A stretch of DNA of 64,000 nucleotides from Undaria pinnatifida (GCA_012845835.1 JABAKD010000011.1:10912381-10976380), one strand, 5' to 3'. Positions 47,285 through 58,350 are shown, numbered from the stretch's first letter. Numbers and translations: made by a program. The notes: generated by a model from the sequence alone, not told the origin.

Positions 47285-47672
47285 GGGTACTCGTAGGTAT
47301 ATCCATCTCTGAAGGAATCCGAAATATGAAGGAATATGAAAGCGCGCCGTTATATGGATGCTACATGACGTTGTGCCCATGGTTGAGATTCGGTCGGAAG
47401 ATGAAAGGCTATGGGCGGCGAAGAGCCTGGGGCAAAGTCGGTCCGCATGGTCTATTTTGCGACAGAAAGCGTTATGGGTCGCGTCAGGAAACGGTGATGG
47501 CCGAGCCGAGAAGCCGCGGTAAGATGTACCGCAAGGAGTTGGTGTCAAAAAGCGGTACGAGGCAGAGTTGACCAATCAGCGTCGCGGATCGGGGTCAAAA
47601 GCCCACGTGTATTCTGCTGTACCGCACGGTGACGCGAAATGGTAGCGGTATACCGCTTTCTGTCGTCTGCCC
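47285..47672 (-). mobile_element. Element B, copy 3, truncated and inverted
   Basis: Reverse complement of the left part of element B (compare 40199-40575), ending in CGGTATACCGCTTTCTGTCG followed by TCTGCCC. It shares GTTGACCAATCAGCG and ACCGCAAGGAGTTGGTGTC with the other copies. Only the terminus and part of the body remain. Confidence 0.8.
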
Positions 47673-48978
47673 GAATTTTAGATACAACTCGTGCTGTAAG
47701 TATGACAGGTTTTCTGCGAGAATGCAATTTTTGTCGCGATGGCAATACTATTCTCCAACTAGGAGCGCTCGTGCCAAAACACCACTCGGATCTACGACTG
47801 ACTATGACCGCGCTGTTCTCTGTAGGGCAGCCCTTTTTGTGTCCTGGGCGAAAGGCACGGCATACCAGCTGTCGAGACGCCAAGACTCGAGGCCCACAAC
47901 CAAGCAACTCATTCCTGAACGCCCGCACTTTCCTTTAGAAAACAACAAATTACAACAAAACAAACACTCTAGTCTAAAGTTTCCTTGACAAACACTCCTG
48001 GCAAGACCACTTGTTGACGAGATAATGCTCACCTGCAAGATTCTACGCCTTCTCGAGATGCACCACACTAATTACTGCTTTTCTCCCGTCCATCCAGCGT
48101 TTACCCACTACTTTTGCTCTCTGCGTGTCGGGTTGTCGAACGAAATCCCAATCAATGACGATAGTCTCTGGGTGCTGTAGTCAAAAATCGAAACAATCCC
48201 CAAATCCCCTGATTTAAAGTCTAAGTTCATGTCTGATTCCGTCTATTTTTTGTCATCCCCTCCCCAACTAAATCCAAGTTTATAAGCTATTTGGCTCTGT
48301 CGCTAATCACTATTAGCACTAATCACAAATTGGTCTGAGTCTCAACCGGCACTTTTTTTTACAAAAAAAATGAAAATCTGTCGGTTGTCGCTTGCGAATT
48401 TCGGTACTTGGTGTGCCTTCTTTTATTGGGCTCTGACCTGCAAACCGGCACTTTGATAGACCGGTCTGGTCCCGACGGGCACTTCGTGCTGTTGCTGTTG
48501 CATGTTGCTAAGTACACCACAGGCCGTCGGCGCCTGTCACAACGAAATCTGCTAGCTGTTGTAGCTGTCTTTTTCATGTCACGACGCTATACCTCGTAGG
48601 TACTAGGTAAACAGCAAGATCAGGGTACGATGTATATACACAGCCGGCCGGGAGCAGCAACGAAAGCCGCTATTAATAGCTGTCGTAGCTGTCTATCTAG
48701 CTATGCCTTTATCTCACGACCTAGTACCACAGCAGTAGCTATGTACACAGGAAGCTCGACGTCAGGTACGCGGCAGGCCAGGGACAAGCTGCATTGCGGG
48801 GCTTGAGCGTTAGGTCGAGACGACGGTTTCTTGACTTCGGGGCGGGAGCTGCCCTTCGGTTGAGCGTTCTCCGCCGGATAGGATGGATACAACACGCGCA
48901 GCGGCCAATAGGCTATAAGGTTGGTACACACGATGCGAGTTTTGGTGGGGCCTTTGAGCCTTGACGCCGATACGAAAG
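47673..48978. other. Region without recognisable genes
   Basis: Short ORFs only (up to 119 codons), none recognisable. Splice-like signals are present, but I could not chain exons with a conserved product. Confidence 0.4.
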
Positions 48979-48979
48979 A

Positions 48980-49175
48980 GAAGGGTTGTAACGAGGACCA
49001 CTGATAGGGACAGCTCACGCTATCGCTACAGTGGGATCCGAAGCATGCGCCAGCTGGCGTTGGGTTGCGAAAACAACTGCTTTATTTTTCCCCATCCGCC
49101 GGAGGATGAAAAATATATATATGTACAAGGGCTTCGCTCGCGGGCGGCTGAGCGCCGCCCGCTACGCTTGCGGAA
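48980..49175 (+). repeat. Repeat R4 copy ending in a GC-rich palindrome
   Basis: 48980-49110 matches 39428-39606. At 49131-49172 it continues into GGGCTTCGCTCGCGGGCGGC, then TGAGC, then GCCGCCCGCTACGC, a strong hairpin-former. Almost the same palindrome is at 52493-52536. Confidence 0.75.
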
Positions 49176-49679
49176 GGAGGAATGGACATTCAGTAGGAAG
49201 GCGGAAAAGAAGCACAAATGGCGCAACTGGCGACTTGAAAATGCCAAGAGGTCCATATATAGTACAACGGTACAGGATAGAGACGATTATGATTATGAGT
49301 TTGTTATTATCATCCATTCGCCCAATCCATGATGGGCACGTCGGAGGACTTGCTTGGCATATCCTTCCACCTCTCAGGTAGCACCTGTACACTTATTAAT
49401 AGCTCTCTCTAAGTCGATCATCAATAATAAATTATCGCAGTGCATAAACACCAGGCACGCGCTTGTCGAGGATAGAGACAGGAAAACTACAACTCAAGAT
49501 GTACAGGAGCGAAGTGCCAAAAAAAACATGCTGGAAGCAGGAACTTGAACGCACACACCGCAAACATGTGAAGTACATTTGTATTCCTGAAAGACGAAGA
49601 GCACGCATTTAGGCATAGTTCTCAAAAAACGATGCTGGTATAATAAACCACAACTTAACGTTCTCTAAAGAACGTGCTG
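49176..49679. other. 3' flank of the cysteine-rich gene
   Basis: No gene or clear repeat seen apart from short A/T-rich tracts. It would contain the 3' UTR of the minus-strand gene ending at 49680. Confidence 0.4.
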
Positions 49680-52128
49680 TCAACATTGCTTCCGAAGGAG
49701 CATGCAGGCTTGCTTGGACTCTTCCTCCTCAGCGGAGGTACCCAGCACCTTGCACTCTTGTTTTTTGTCGATGATCTTGTGGATCTGTCCACAAACGTTG
49801 AAGCATGGCGGGAGGACGTCGATAAGTCGATAAGTATGCGTAAAAAAGTATTGGTACTTCTCTCCAGCAGACGTCGTAACCATCCAAATTATTGGAGCTC
49901 CTTTCGTTGTTAGTAATTGTTGTGGTATTGTTGTACTTGCTCTTGGTACTCGGAAAAAGAGCCGCACTTCATAGACTATATCCGCACGCCATCCGCACGC
50001 CATCCCCTAGTCTTGAGCAAGAGACATGGATGTCTCGACTCGTGACACACAGGACGCAAGATAAGAGTAGAACGTACCTCGATGTCGAACGCCTTCGTGG
50101 CACCGTGGGAATGGAATGCGGGATGTATATCGAGCAAGTGGTCGCCTGCCTTCTTCAGGAGGTCACCGACCTTGATGTCGCCGGTGCACTTCGTGTTTAT
50201 GTCCTCGCCGACTTGGCGGCCCTCGGCGGCTGCTTCGCAGGGCTTCTGCAAACGACAACAACGGATGGGAATACCTTGCGTTCAGTGAATGTTCAAAATA
50301 GTAAGGCCACGTAGCTGTCGTCGATTTCCAAAGTTTGAAAGGAAGTCGTACAATTTAACACTGTTGTAATGAAAGCGGTCGTTTATGGGCAAAGCCCTGC
50401 CTGGTACCACAACGTTGCTAACACCTATGAAACCACCACTGGGACAGGAACGAACGGGATTCACGGTCGCAACTGGTAAGCGTAAGCCCCGGTATACTGC
50501 TATATAAGGCCTACCGGCGGAACACCGACAACGAAGGGTAAGAGACAGTACCTGCAGTATATATTGTTCGGTACTACTCTATTACTGCTGCTATCAACAC
50601 TATTGCGACCGACGTGTACTGCGATTCCTGAAGAGGTTGCGCACCCTACTTGTACTCGTTAATACAAAGAGTTCATGTGGTTGTATGAAAAATGAGTAAC
50701 AGTAGTAGTACACCGCGTCACTAAATGAACAACTCGCTAACCCCAATCACGGGACTGCTCTCCAGCATCACCCAGGTTAACTTCAGCTTCTGTTTACTGC
50801 TATATATCAACCTCCAGTGTGTACTGCGACTGGTGCTGAGGTATCATGCTGCTGTGTTATTTATCACTGCATGGACCATTTTTACAACCCTGGCTGACCC
50901 CCGTGATGAGACTTGCCCGTTTTCATTGCGTCTTACATGTATAGATACCACGTAGTCGTAGTCGTACATCCAAAACGTGTGTTTATATCACAGCACAAAG
51001 CGTCACTGCATGGACCACTTGTCCAACCCCCGCTTACCCCGATGACGGGACTGCCCCGTACTCGTAGTCGTACATACATGAAGTGTGTTTGGCTGTACGT
51101 ATGAAAAAGAAATCGCATCACACAGCGTCACTGCATAGGTCTACTCGTAGACCTGAGTACTTGTACAATTCCCGCTTATACCCCGATGACGGGACTGCCC
51201 CGTACACGTACTCGTACATGCAAAAGTGTGTTTGTACGCATGAAAAACAAATCACAGCACACAACTGCGTAGACAACTAGTACAACATGCTTACCCCGAC
51301 GACGGGACTGCCCTCCGTGACCACCAAGGCGAACTTGAGTTTGTTCAGGCTACGCGTCCCCAAGCACAGCTTCCACACCGTGTGGTAGTTCGACCACGCT
51401 GGTGTAGCACACACATGCTACAGCAGACGTTGCAGACAGGCACACAAGGTCAAACAATGTAAATTTCAATGTGCATCATTATTGGAAACAGGATTCGCTT
51501 GAGTTCACCAACACCCAAAACCACATACTGGTAGTCTATTGCGCACAACTTGCAGCACACTCAGCCAACACTCAACGCAGCACTACCGAAAATACAGGGT
51601 GTTGACATCTGGTGTCTTACCTATATGTCGCACGGCGCTGAACACACTGACAACGGGAACCAAATCTCAACATCATCAGTAGTATAGTAGCTGACAGCAA
51701 ACATCAAATTCCAACAACACGAAGAAATGAAACTCACGTTTCGTCAAGCTCTCAGCTCCTTCGTTAGGGACGCCGATCGAAGGTGAATCACAGGTGTCCG
51801 CGTCACACCAGTCACACACACGAGGGTTGTCGCCGCTTCCCCAGTGCTTCTTGTTAAGGTTATGAAAAGCTTGGCACGTGGAAGGCTCGTCACTCCTGCA
51901 GGTGTCGCAGACAGCGTACTGGGAACTCCTGTTTTTCCTATTTCGTGCGATGAGGAAGCCGTCACAACCCTTGCTCGGGCACGGCCAATCAGGATTGCCA
52001 GAAGAAGCTGAGTCCCGTTCTTGCCCGACCAGCTTCCACACGCCTGATCCTGAACCTCCACCACCCCCACTGTTGGCGGAGCCTCCTCCCGCACTAGCCT
52101 TGGTCCGCTTCGCAAATTTCAACTTCAA
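49680..52128 (-). CDS. Probable four-exon gene for a cysteine-rich protein of unknown function
   Basis: Exons on the minus strand: from about 52128 (5' end not fixed) to 51738, then 51398-51295, 50245-50078 and 49784-49680 (TGA). All three junctions are GT-AG and keep phase (1, 0, 0), which is the main argument for a real gene. The first exon has a Gly/Ser-rich linker, then cysteines spaced like zinc ligands: CPSKGC, CDTC, HNLNKKHW, CDWC and DTC. The second reads WKLCLGTRSLNKLKF; the third has CTGDIKVGDLLKKAGDHLL and HPAFHSHGATKAF; the last is Lys/Glu-rich. No ATG opens the first exon (the frame is open further upstream), so an upstream exon is likely. I recognise no family. A nucleic-acid or protein-binding zinc protein is a guess from cysteine spacing only. 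Confidence 0.6.
50720..51240 (-). repeat. Repeated copies of an exon end with its splice donor, inside an intron
   Basis: The 3' end of exon 2 of the cysteine-rich gene (minus strand GGCAGTCCCGTCGTCGGGG followed by TAAGC) recurs in the next intron near 51180-51205, 51032-51058 and, more diverged, 50898-50925 and 50735-50762. The 50735 copy extends further into the exon (AAGCTGAAGTTAACCTGG versus AACTCAAGTTCGCCTTGG). Spacing is about 140-160 bp. Confidence 0.7.
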
Positions 52129-52370
52129 ATTGTTATTGCCGATCCGGCAAATTTCAAATTCAAATTGTTTGCAGCCGTCAACGGCAATTCCCTCTCAACA
52201 GTCAGCAATTGGCCAACTTCAAAAGTAAAAGTACAAAAAAGAAGTTGCTGAAAAAGCAAAATAAAAATATCAGAGAGCAAGCAGTAAAGATCAGAGAATG
52301 AGAGCTAAGTAAGAATGAGACTAGGGAAAGCAAGGAAGGCAAGGAACTTCGAGACGGTTCTTTTCCCCAG
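52129..52370. other. Upstream flank of the cysteine-rich gene
   Basis: Contains a short duplication of TTTCAAATTCAAATTG-like sequence at 52120-52170. Probable site of a further 5' exon or the promoter; nothing else seen. Confidence 0.35.
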
Positions 52371-52540
52371 CAACTAATTTTCTTTTCGGCAATTACGGGC
52401 TGAGAAGGGCTGAGAGGGGGGAGGATATGCCGAGCGAGACGTCCGAGGGGGGCGAGGTCTAGGTATATAGTTTTATATATATAGGGTTACAAGGGCTTCG
52501 CTCGCGGGCGGCTGGACGCCGCCCGCTACGCTCGCGCAAG
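52370..52540 (+). repeat. Repeat R7 and GC-rich palindrome
   Basis: 52345-52460 (TTTTCCCCAGCAACTAATTT, CAATTACGGGCTGAGAAGGG, ATATGCCGAGCGAGAC) is nearly identical to 54830-54945. 52493-52536 carries the GGGCTTCGCTCGCGGGCGGC / GCCGCCCGCTACGCTCGCG palindrome also found at 49131. Confidence 0.8.
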
Positions 52541-52849
52541 GCAAGGAAGAATGCAACTAAAAACATGTGAAGGGGGCAAAAAGAAGGGGCCCACGATTTG
52601 GTGCGGACAGCGATTTGATAATGCCAAGAGCTGCTTGTGCAAAGTAAATTGCCTTGTTGTTGTGCTCAGCTGTGTTGTGTGCTTTTGGTACCGGTGTTAC
52701 GTTCTGATCGGCGGTACGGGGGTACTTTGCGTGGGGGAAAAGACAGGGGGCCGTGCAAGATCGAATACATGTAGAAAAATAAAAAAAATAAAAGTCTAGA
52801 CTATAGTACACAACAACAACAGGTATTATACCCGGTACTGCTCTAGTCT

Positions 52850-53030
52850 ATGTTCAAAAGAAAGGACACAGCGCAGCACGACACAGCACCGCAGCGAAGG
52901 GCACACGGCACCGCACCGCACGGCTCCGCACGGCGCTACGCTGCGCTGCTGGGCTGTATAAAGCCGGACTGATCTGAGCTGGGCGTGTATTGTGATTCAA
53001 CAGCGTAGTACCTGATAGTATGTACAAGCC
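52850..53030 (+). repeat. Repeat R8, copy 1
   Basis: TTCAAAAGAA, a run of CACCGCA-like units, GCTGCGCTGCTG, TGAGCTGGG, TTGTGAT and CCAACA/TCAACA GCGTAGTA occur in the same order at about 54305-54490. Confidence 0.65.
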
Positions 53031-53064
53031 TGGGGTAGTAGTACCGGTATTTACTACTATAAGC

Positions 53065-53575
53065 CTCAAGGTCTTCTCGTAGGTTCGAATCCCGGTGTCA
53101 TCGGGGAAAGAAAATGATCCTCATAAAAAAATAAATAGATATCAATGTGACTTTGTGGCCTTCTAGTAGATAGACTGTCCACTTATAAGCCTGGTGTTCT
53201 TTGGTTGAATCCAGGGGTCACATGAGAAAAAAAATTATCCTCATGAAAAACATGATATTTATTTTTTGGTAAAAAATGGTAGTACTGGTAGATACACCAC
53301 TGCTGCTGTGACATATTGTGGTCTAGTACATAGACTGTCCGCGTATAATCCTGGTGGCCTTCGCTGGTTCGTATCCGGGTGTCATCGAAAAAAAAAATGA
53401 TCCTCATGAAAAATCGATATTTATTTGTAAAAAAAAAATTAGATAGCAATGTGACTTTGTGGTCTAGTGGATAGACTGTCCGCTTATAAGCCTGGTTTTC
53501 GTTAGTTGAATCCAGGCGTCATCGGGGGAAAAAAAATATCCTCCTAAAAGAATCGATATATTTTATATAAAAATT
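53065..53575 (+). repeat. Tandem tRNA-derived SINE-like units (four copies)
   Basis: Units at about 53065-53145, 53150-53265, 53315-53430 and 53447-53570 share a tRNA-like head and an A-rich tail (ATCCTCATGAAAAA). The best head has TGGTCTAGTGG, a perfect Pol III A box, then GACTGTCCGCTTATAAGCC. The B box is intact in unit 1 (GGTTCGAATCCC) but has lost the C in units 2 and 4 (GTTGAATCC). T-stem pairing is weak, so these are repeats rather than tRNA genes. Confidence 0.75.
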
Positions 53576-53639
53576 GAAAAACGTCAGCTGTGAGTACAAC
53601 CGGTTGAATGGTTGAAACTCAAAGCAAGAAATCAAAGAA

Positions 53640-54190
53640 AAGCTGGACCAATTGTAAATGTTCAGAAGATGAAAAACGAGTTCGAACGAATCAAATTTAA
53701 AGGAGATAGTAGAAAATGAACGAGGAAACAACTGAAAAACGAAAAAAATACAATAATTGTCATAACTGGTCCACAGCTTAAGCTTGCTCCTGTTGTTGCC
53801 TTGTGCTGTGTGCCCTTGGGCGCATTAGAAAAAAGCTCGCATGGACGTCTATTAAAATGCAAGTTCAACTCCCTCGCATGGACGTCCTTTAAAATGCATA
53901 TTCAGCTCCCGAAGAAACAAAGTTGCAAGTTCAACTCCCAAAAACAAAAGTTACTTGGAAAAAAAGAGTTGAAAAAAAAAGTTAAAAAAATGTTCAGAAC
54001 ATGAAAAACGAGTTCGAACGAATCAAATTTAACGGAGAGAGTAGGAAATGAACAAAGAAAAAAATGAAAAACGAAAAAAATGCAACAGTTGACGAAATGG
54101 CAGAACCAATAAAGTGTGCAAGAAAGCAAAGAAAAGCTGGAGGGATGAAATAATGTTGCCAAGAGGTGTTTGTGCAGAGCCAATTGCCCT
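53640..54190 (+). repeat. Direct duplication of A-rich segments
   Basis: AACGAGTTCGAACGAATCAA with the following 80 bp occurs at about 53670 and 54006. GCAAGTTCAACTCCC recurs near 53860 and 53925, and CGCATGGACGTC near 53838 and 53876. No coding signal. Confidence 0.7.
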
Positions 54191-54304
54191 GCGCTAGATG
54201 CTTGTTGATGTCACGTTCTGAACGGCGGTAGTACGTGTGACTAGCACACGGCACGTACACAATAAATGGTACCTGGTACCTGTATCATACCTGGTATTAC
54301 TGCT

Positions 54305-54490
54305 TGCTGTATGTTCAAAAGAACGCATAGCGCCGCTCGACACAACACCGCTCGACACAACACCGCAAAACGACGGGCAAGGCACGGCACCGCACTATGC
54401 CGCGCTGCACTGCTGAGCTACATATAACCAGGCTGACTTGAGCTGGGGGTGCGTTGTGATCCAACAACGTAGTATGTACAAACTTATTAG
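54305..54490 (+). repeat. Repeat R8, copy 2
   Basis: Diverged counterpart of 52850-53030, with extra CTCGACACAACACCG tandem units near 54337-54367. Confidence 0.65.
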
Positions 54491-54559
54491 TCTAATAGTA
54501 CCGGTGCGTGGGATGATACTGCGAATGGATGTTACTGGCATGTACGAACTAATAAAAGT

Positions 54560-54950
54560 ACTGCAAAGCACGCAGCATGGCAAAGCAGCAAAGCACGTCA
54601 AAGCACAACGCTGCGCTCTGCTAAGCTAGAGCTGCAGGGCATCGCAGGGCACTGCACGGCGCTGCGTTGCTGCGAGCTATAGCGCCACGGTGGGGTGCTG
54701 GGCGGTGCGAAGCTGATGAGCCAAGCCCAGATCTCAGCTGACGAAACTCGGAGATGCCAGGGAAGCACCAACCGAGCGCTTTCGGCACGAAGATATTTGT
54801 AATTTCCCCAGCAACTAATTTTCTTAAGGAACTTCGGGACGGTTCTTTTCCCCAGCAACTAATTTTCTTTTTGGCAATTACGGGCTGAGAAGGGCTGAGA
54901 GGGGGGAGGATATGCCGAGCGAGACCTCCGAGGGAGTCGAGATCTAAGTA
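54560..54950 (-). repeat. Inverted R6 followed by R7
   Basis: 54560-54760 is the inverse of 44405-44615. 54830-54945 repeats the R7 block at 52345-52460 in the same orientation, with a few substitutions. Confidence 0.75.
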
Positions 54951-54979
54951 ATTGAGTTCATGTTCTGTACGGTTTGTGG

Positions 54980-55290
54980 ATTCCGGGTACGGGTATGGGA
55001 GTCTTACAAAACTTCCAGAAGTTCCGGGTACGGGTATGAAAGTGTTACAGAACTTCCAGTAGTTCCGGGTATTGTGGCACGGGGTGTACAGAACCCACAG
55101 AAGTTCCGGGTACGGGTATGAATGTCCTGCAGAACTAACAGAAGTTCGGGTACGGGTATGAAAGTCTTACAGAACATCCAGAAGTTCCGGGTATTGTGGC
55201 ACGGGCGTACAGTATTTACAGAAGTTCCGGGTACGGGTATGAATGCCCTATATAACTTACAAAAGTTCCGGGTACGGGTAATACCCGGGT
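54980..55290 (+). repeat. 41-bp minisatellite with higher-order pattern
   Basis: About seven and a half units, each starting GTTCCGGGTACGGGTATG and ending ACTTCCAGAA-like. The third and sixth units instead carry GTTCCGGGTATTGTGGCACG, so the array repeats with a period of three units. It abuts the LTR retrotransposon. Confidence 0.92.
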
Positions 55291-55305
55291 AAATGCACAC
55301 CCCCT

Positions 55306-56050
55306 TGAAAGGATAAGGAGTGCTCGCTGACTCCTTTGCAGATGCTGATGTGTGCTGGTTGCTGGTGTTCGTGGTGTCAGTACAGTGGCTCGCGATCAAG
55401 GAGAATGAACTTTTATCAGTGTCCCTACAGCAAGCGGTTGAGAGCAGGGGAATGACCAAGACTGATCCGATGTGGCTCGTTTTCCTTGCTCATTTTGCTC
55501 CAAAATGCTACATAACTCTTCCAATTTCAAACAAACACAACAGTACTTCAGCAGTACCTGTAGGAAAATCAGGCTCTCCTCAGATAACTGCTAACTTAAC
55601 GTCTACCTCGACTACCTTCACTAGGAGAGACTCACTTCTTCTTAAGCTTCCCGTGACTCCTCTGTCCTTGCTCTGCCTAGCCTCGCTACTTTCGTCTCCA
55701 ACTAACACTTGTCTCTCCTCTTTTTGAGATTATCCTATTTTCTCTGTGCAATAACCCATGAAAATAACACCCAACCACTGAGTTTTAGTGTACATTTTCC
55801 GGTTGGTCCCTCTCAGTTCATAATTCATCTCTTTCTGCCTTATTTCGGTAAAACCTGTGATTCCTTATGAACTAAATTCCGTCATAGAACAACTGAATGA
55901 AGAGGACAAACGGAATTCTTGCTCATGAATTTTTGCAATTTCCCTAATCAAAATCCAATTCTTCTTAATTGAAACCTTCTGTCTCCAGTCTAGTTACAAA
56001 TGAACCCTTGTTCTATACCAATTCCTAGTAAATTTCCAAATCTCACCACA
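55306..56050 (-). repeat. 3' LTR of the gypsy-like element (about 745 bp)
   Basis: On the plus strand it runs from TGAAAGGATAAGG to CTCACCACA, so it is bounded by TG and CA. The inner border is set by the adjoining polypurine tract. The outer border is set by the start of identity with 63919. Confidence 0.85.
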
Positions 56051-56064
56051 CTCGCCCCCCTAAG
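56051..56064 (-). other. Polypurine tract
   Basis: The minus strand reads CTTAGGGGGGCGAG directly before the LTR start TGTGGTGAG. Position and composition fit the plus-strand primer site of an LTR retrotransposon. Confidence 0.8.
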
Positions 56065-57168
56065 TTCATTGCCACCTCTCACAGAACAAAGGTGTGCAAG
56101 GAAATTATACTCTTCCAGTCTGAGATTGCTGCAAAATTTTGACTAGTATAGAGCCAATATGACCAGAAAATATTACTCAACAATTGCTGCTTCAAGAAGG
56201 TCTCTTCTGGGCTAAATTTCCACCACATTTTCCCCAATTACTGTCAAGCTCACTGATTGCCAATCAAGGCAATTCATCGGTAGGACATCATTAAACTAAT
56301 CTGGCTGAGCTAGTCCATGACCGATATTTAATTGATCCCAAAACAATGCAAGATGTTGTGTTGGGTCTCACCACGGGGCTGGTTTTGAGAAAATTTTAAA
56401 CCATTGACCGATTTGGTTGCAGCATGGATCCTAATTAATTTATCAAAGAATCCGCCCTCCCAAAAACTTCAATATTCATCCCTCTGACTCCCTTTTGTAC
56501 TTTTTTTTCAGCATGAATAAACTTCTTGCAAGTCTTAGCGGTTTGATGAACATGCCAACACCAAGTTCCTACTTCCTCACTAAATGTTTTCAACTTATCC
56601 TCATACAAATGGACATTGTACCTCTTTCCTAAATCTAAAAGTTTGATCGTGCGTGGAAGCGCCTTGTTCGGTGCATCTTCCGCCACCATCACCACTCTTG
56701 CCAGCTGCCAACCTGCGCGAGTGGTTTTGAAATATATATATATATACGATCCGATGATGTCACGTGAATTTATTCCTGGCCTTCCCCCAACATTACAGCA
56801 TACTTTGTAACCCTCAGCTACATGTCTTTCTCCCTTACCACACGCAAGCATACGCTTGGCAAGTTGAACTCTATATCCGTCGGTATTTCGCATTTTCACC
56901 TCCAATTTGTACCGGTTCACCCGCCCAATACCGCGACACTATGCTACCGTACTGTCCAAGGTCCGTCTCATGTTCCAAAGTTTTTACCGTTACTTCATCC
57001 CAACTGGTATAGTTTTGTATCGCATTTTTCCTCCTATACCTCTCGAAATCCTATGTTTCGTAATCGTTGCGGGTTTGATAGGATAGTTATCCAATTCCAT
57101 ACAAACGTTTTCCGCAGTCAGGTGGAAAGGAGGCGAACGCTGACAATATTTATTAAGTACATGGCTAC
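56065..57168 (-). other. 3' internal region of the gypsy-like element
   Basis: A 161-codon minus-strand ORF (56435-56920) contains WQLARVVMVAEDAPNKALP and a Lys-rich C-terminus. It may be an extra downstream ORF or the end of pol. I recognise no domain in it. 56065-56434 has no open frame of note. Confidence 0.4.
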
Positions 57169-58350
57169 TCATTGCCCATGGCAGAAACTTCGGTGCTTCT
57201 GCGCCCTCGTGGGGGTTGTGACACTTCTTGCACCAATACATTGATACTCTGGCATTAATTTCTCGGCCGGGTTCATCCTTCCTGACCTCCAACAACAACA
57301 AATTGGGTCCAACTTTTTCCCATCACTAGTTGTTCCCGGACCTACAAATAAAATCTTATAAGGGCCAGTCCAACACTGCGCTAATTTAGCGGTCAAAGCG
57401 AATTTCTTACTTCTTGAACCCGTTTCTCTCGTTTTTAGCACATGTTTACCCGCTACTGGTATGATACTATGATCATCGTATACCCAGACCCATCCTCCTA
57501 CTTCAAACTTGGGGCGTTTTGTTATTAACTCTTCAAGGTTCTCATTAGCAGCCTCATGTCTAGCCTTGGCAAGACGGTCTTCCTCCTTCACTAATTGGTG
57601 CCTGGTATGCCTTAATTTGTCTCTCTCATGAGTTCCAGGTATTCCAATTGGTTCTGTTTCAGACCTTGATGACCTCTTACCCCTCGCCCTTCCAAAATCG
57701 TCGCTGGTAACCTCGGATATCTCCCTATATGCACCTCGTTGGGAGCTAAACCCGTACCTCTACTAACATTGTTGTTGTGTGCAGCTACTGCGTGCATCAA
57801 CATATCCCAGTTCTCTTGATCGCCTGCAATTTTATATGGCAGCATCCGACAAAGGGTATGGTTCAACCTCTCAACCATTCCATTTGTTTGGGGATGATAG
57901 GAGCTAGTAAACTTCTTGACAGCTCCCAATGTCTGGTAAACAGCAGCACTTACTTGTGAAATAAACTCTGTACCTTGATCGGATAAAAAGGTGTGTGGGC
58001 ACCCCCATCTCGGTATGCAGTCATCCACTATTCGGGCGGCACAACCTCGAGCTGTTTTCTCTTCCTTTGTCATAGCATACCCTTCTGCGTGTCTACTGAA
58101 TAAATCTACGACCGATAACACATACGTATTGCCGCGTTCTGTCTCCGGCAGTGGTTCTAATAAACCAAAAGAAACCACCTGTCCTGGGCGAGTAGGAAGT
58201 GGCAAGGAAACCAGTGGCCAGCGGATGGTATTGCGTGCCGTTTTTCTCGCTTGACACGTGTAGCATTTCCGTATCCACCACTTAACACTATCCGTAATAC
58301 CAATCCACCAATAGTATCTTTGCAACATGTTTAAGGTCAGCTTCTTTCTC
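57169..58350 (-). pseudogene. Integrase of the gypsy-like element, frameshifted, first catalytic Asp missing
   Basis: Read on the minus strand, a zinc-binding H2C2 module spans two frames: THKKAMHLAEKEADLKH, then after a frame change near 58327 LQRYYWWIGI and KCYTCQARK. The catalytic core follows (58328-57612): TFLSDQGTEF gives the second Asp and YHPQTNGMVERLNHTL gives the Glu. The first Asp is absent: the family pattern D-hydrophobic-x-x-P-L-P is here VSFGLLEPLP, with Gly in the Asp position. A second frame change near 57630 leads into the C-terminal part (EVGGWVWVYDDHS, CWTGPYKILFVG). The enzyme should be dead from both the frameshifts and the missing Asp. Confidence 0.88.

Noticed and set aside
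53065-53575. Cluster of tRNA genes
   Set aside because: The A-rich tails are part of the repeated unit, the B box is damaged in two units and the T stems do not pair.
54980-55290. CRISPR-like array
   Set aside because: The 41-bp units are contiguous with no unique spacers, and the sequence context is eukaryotic.
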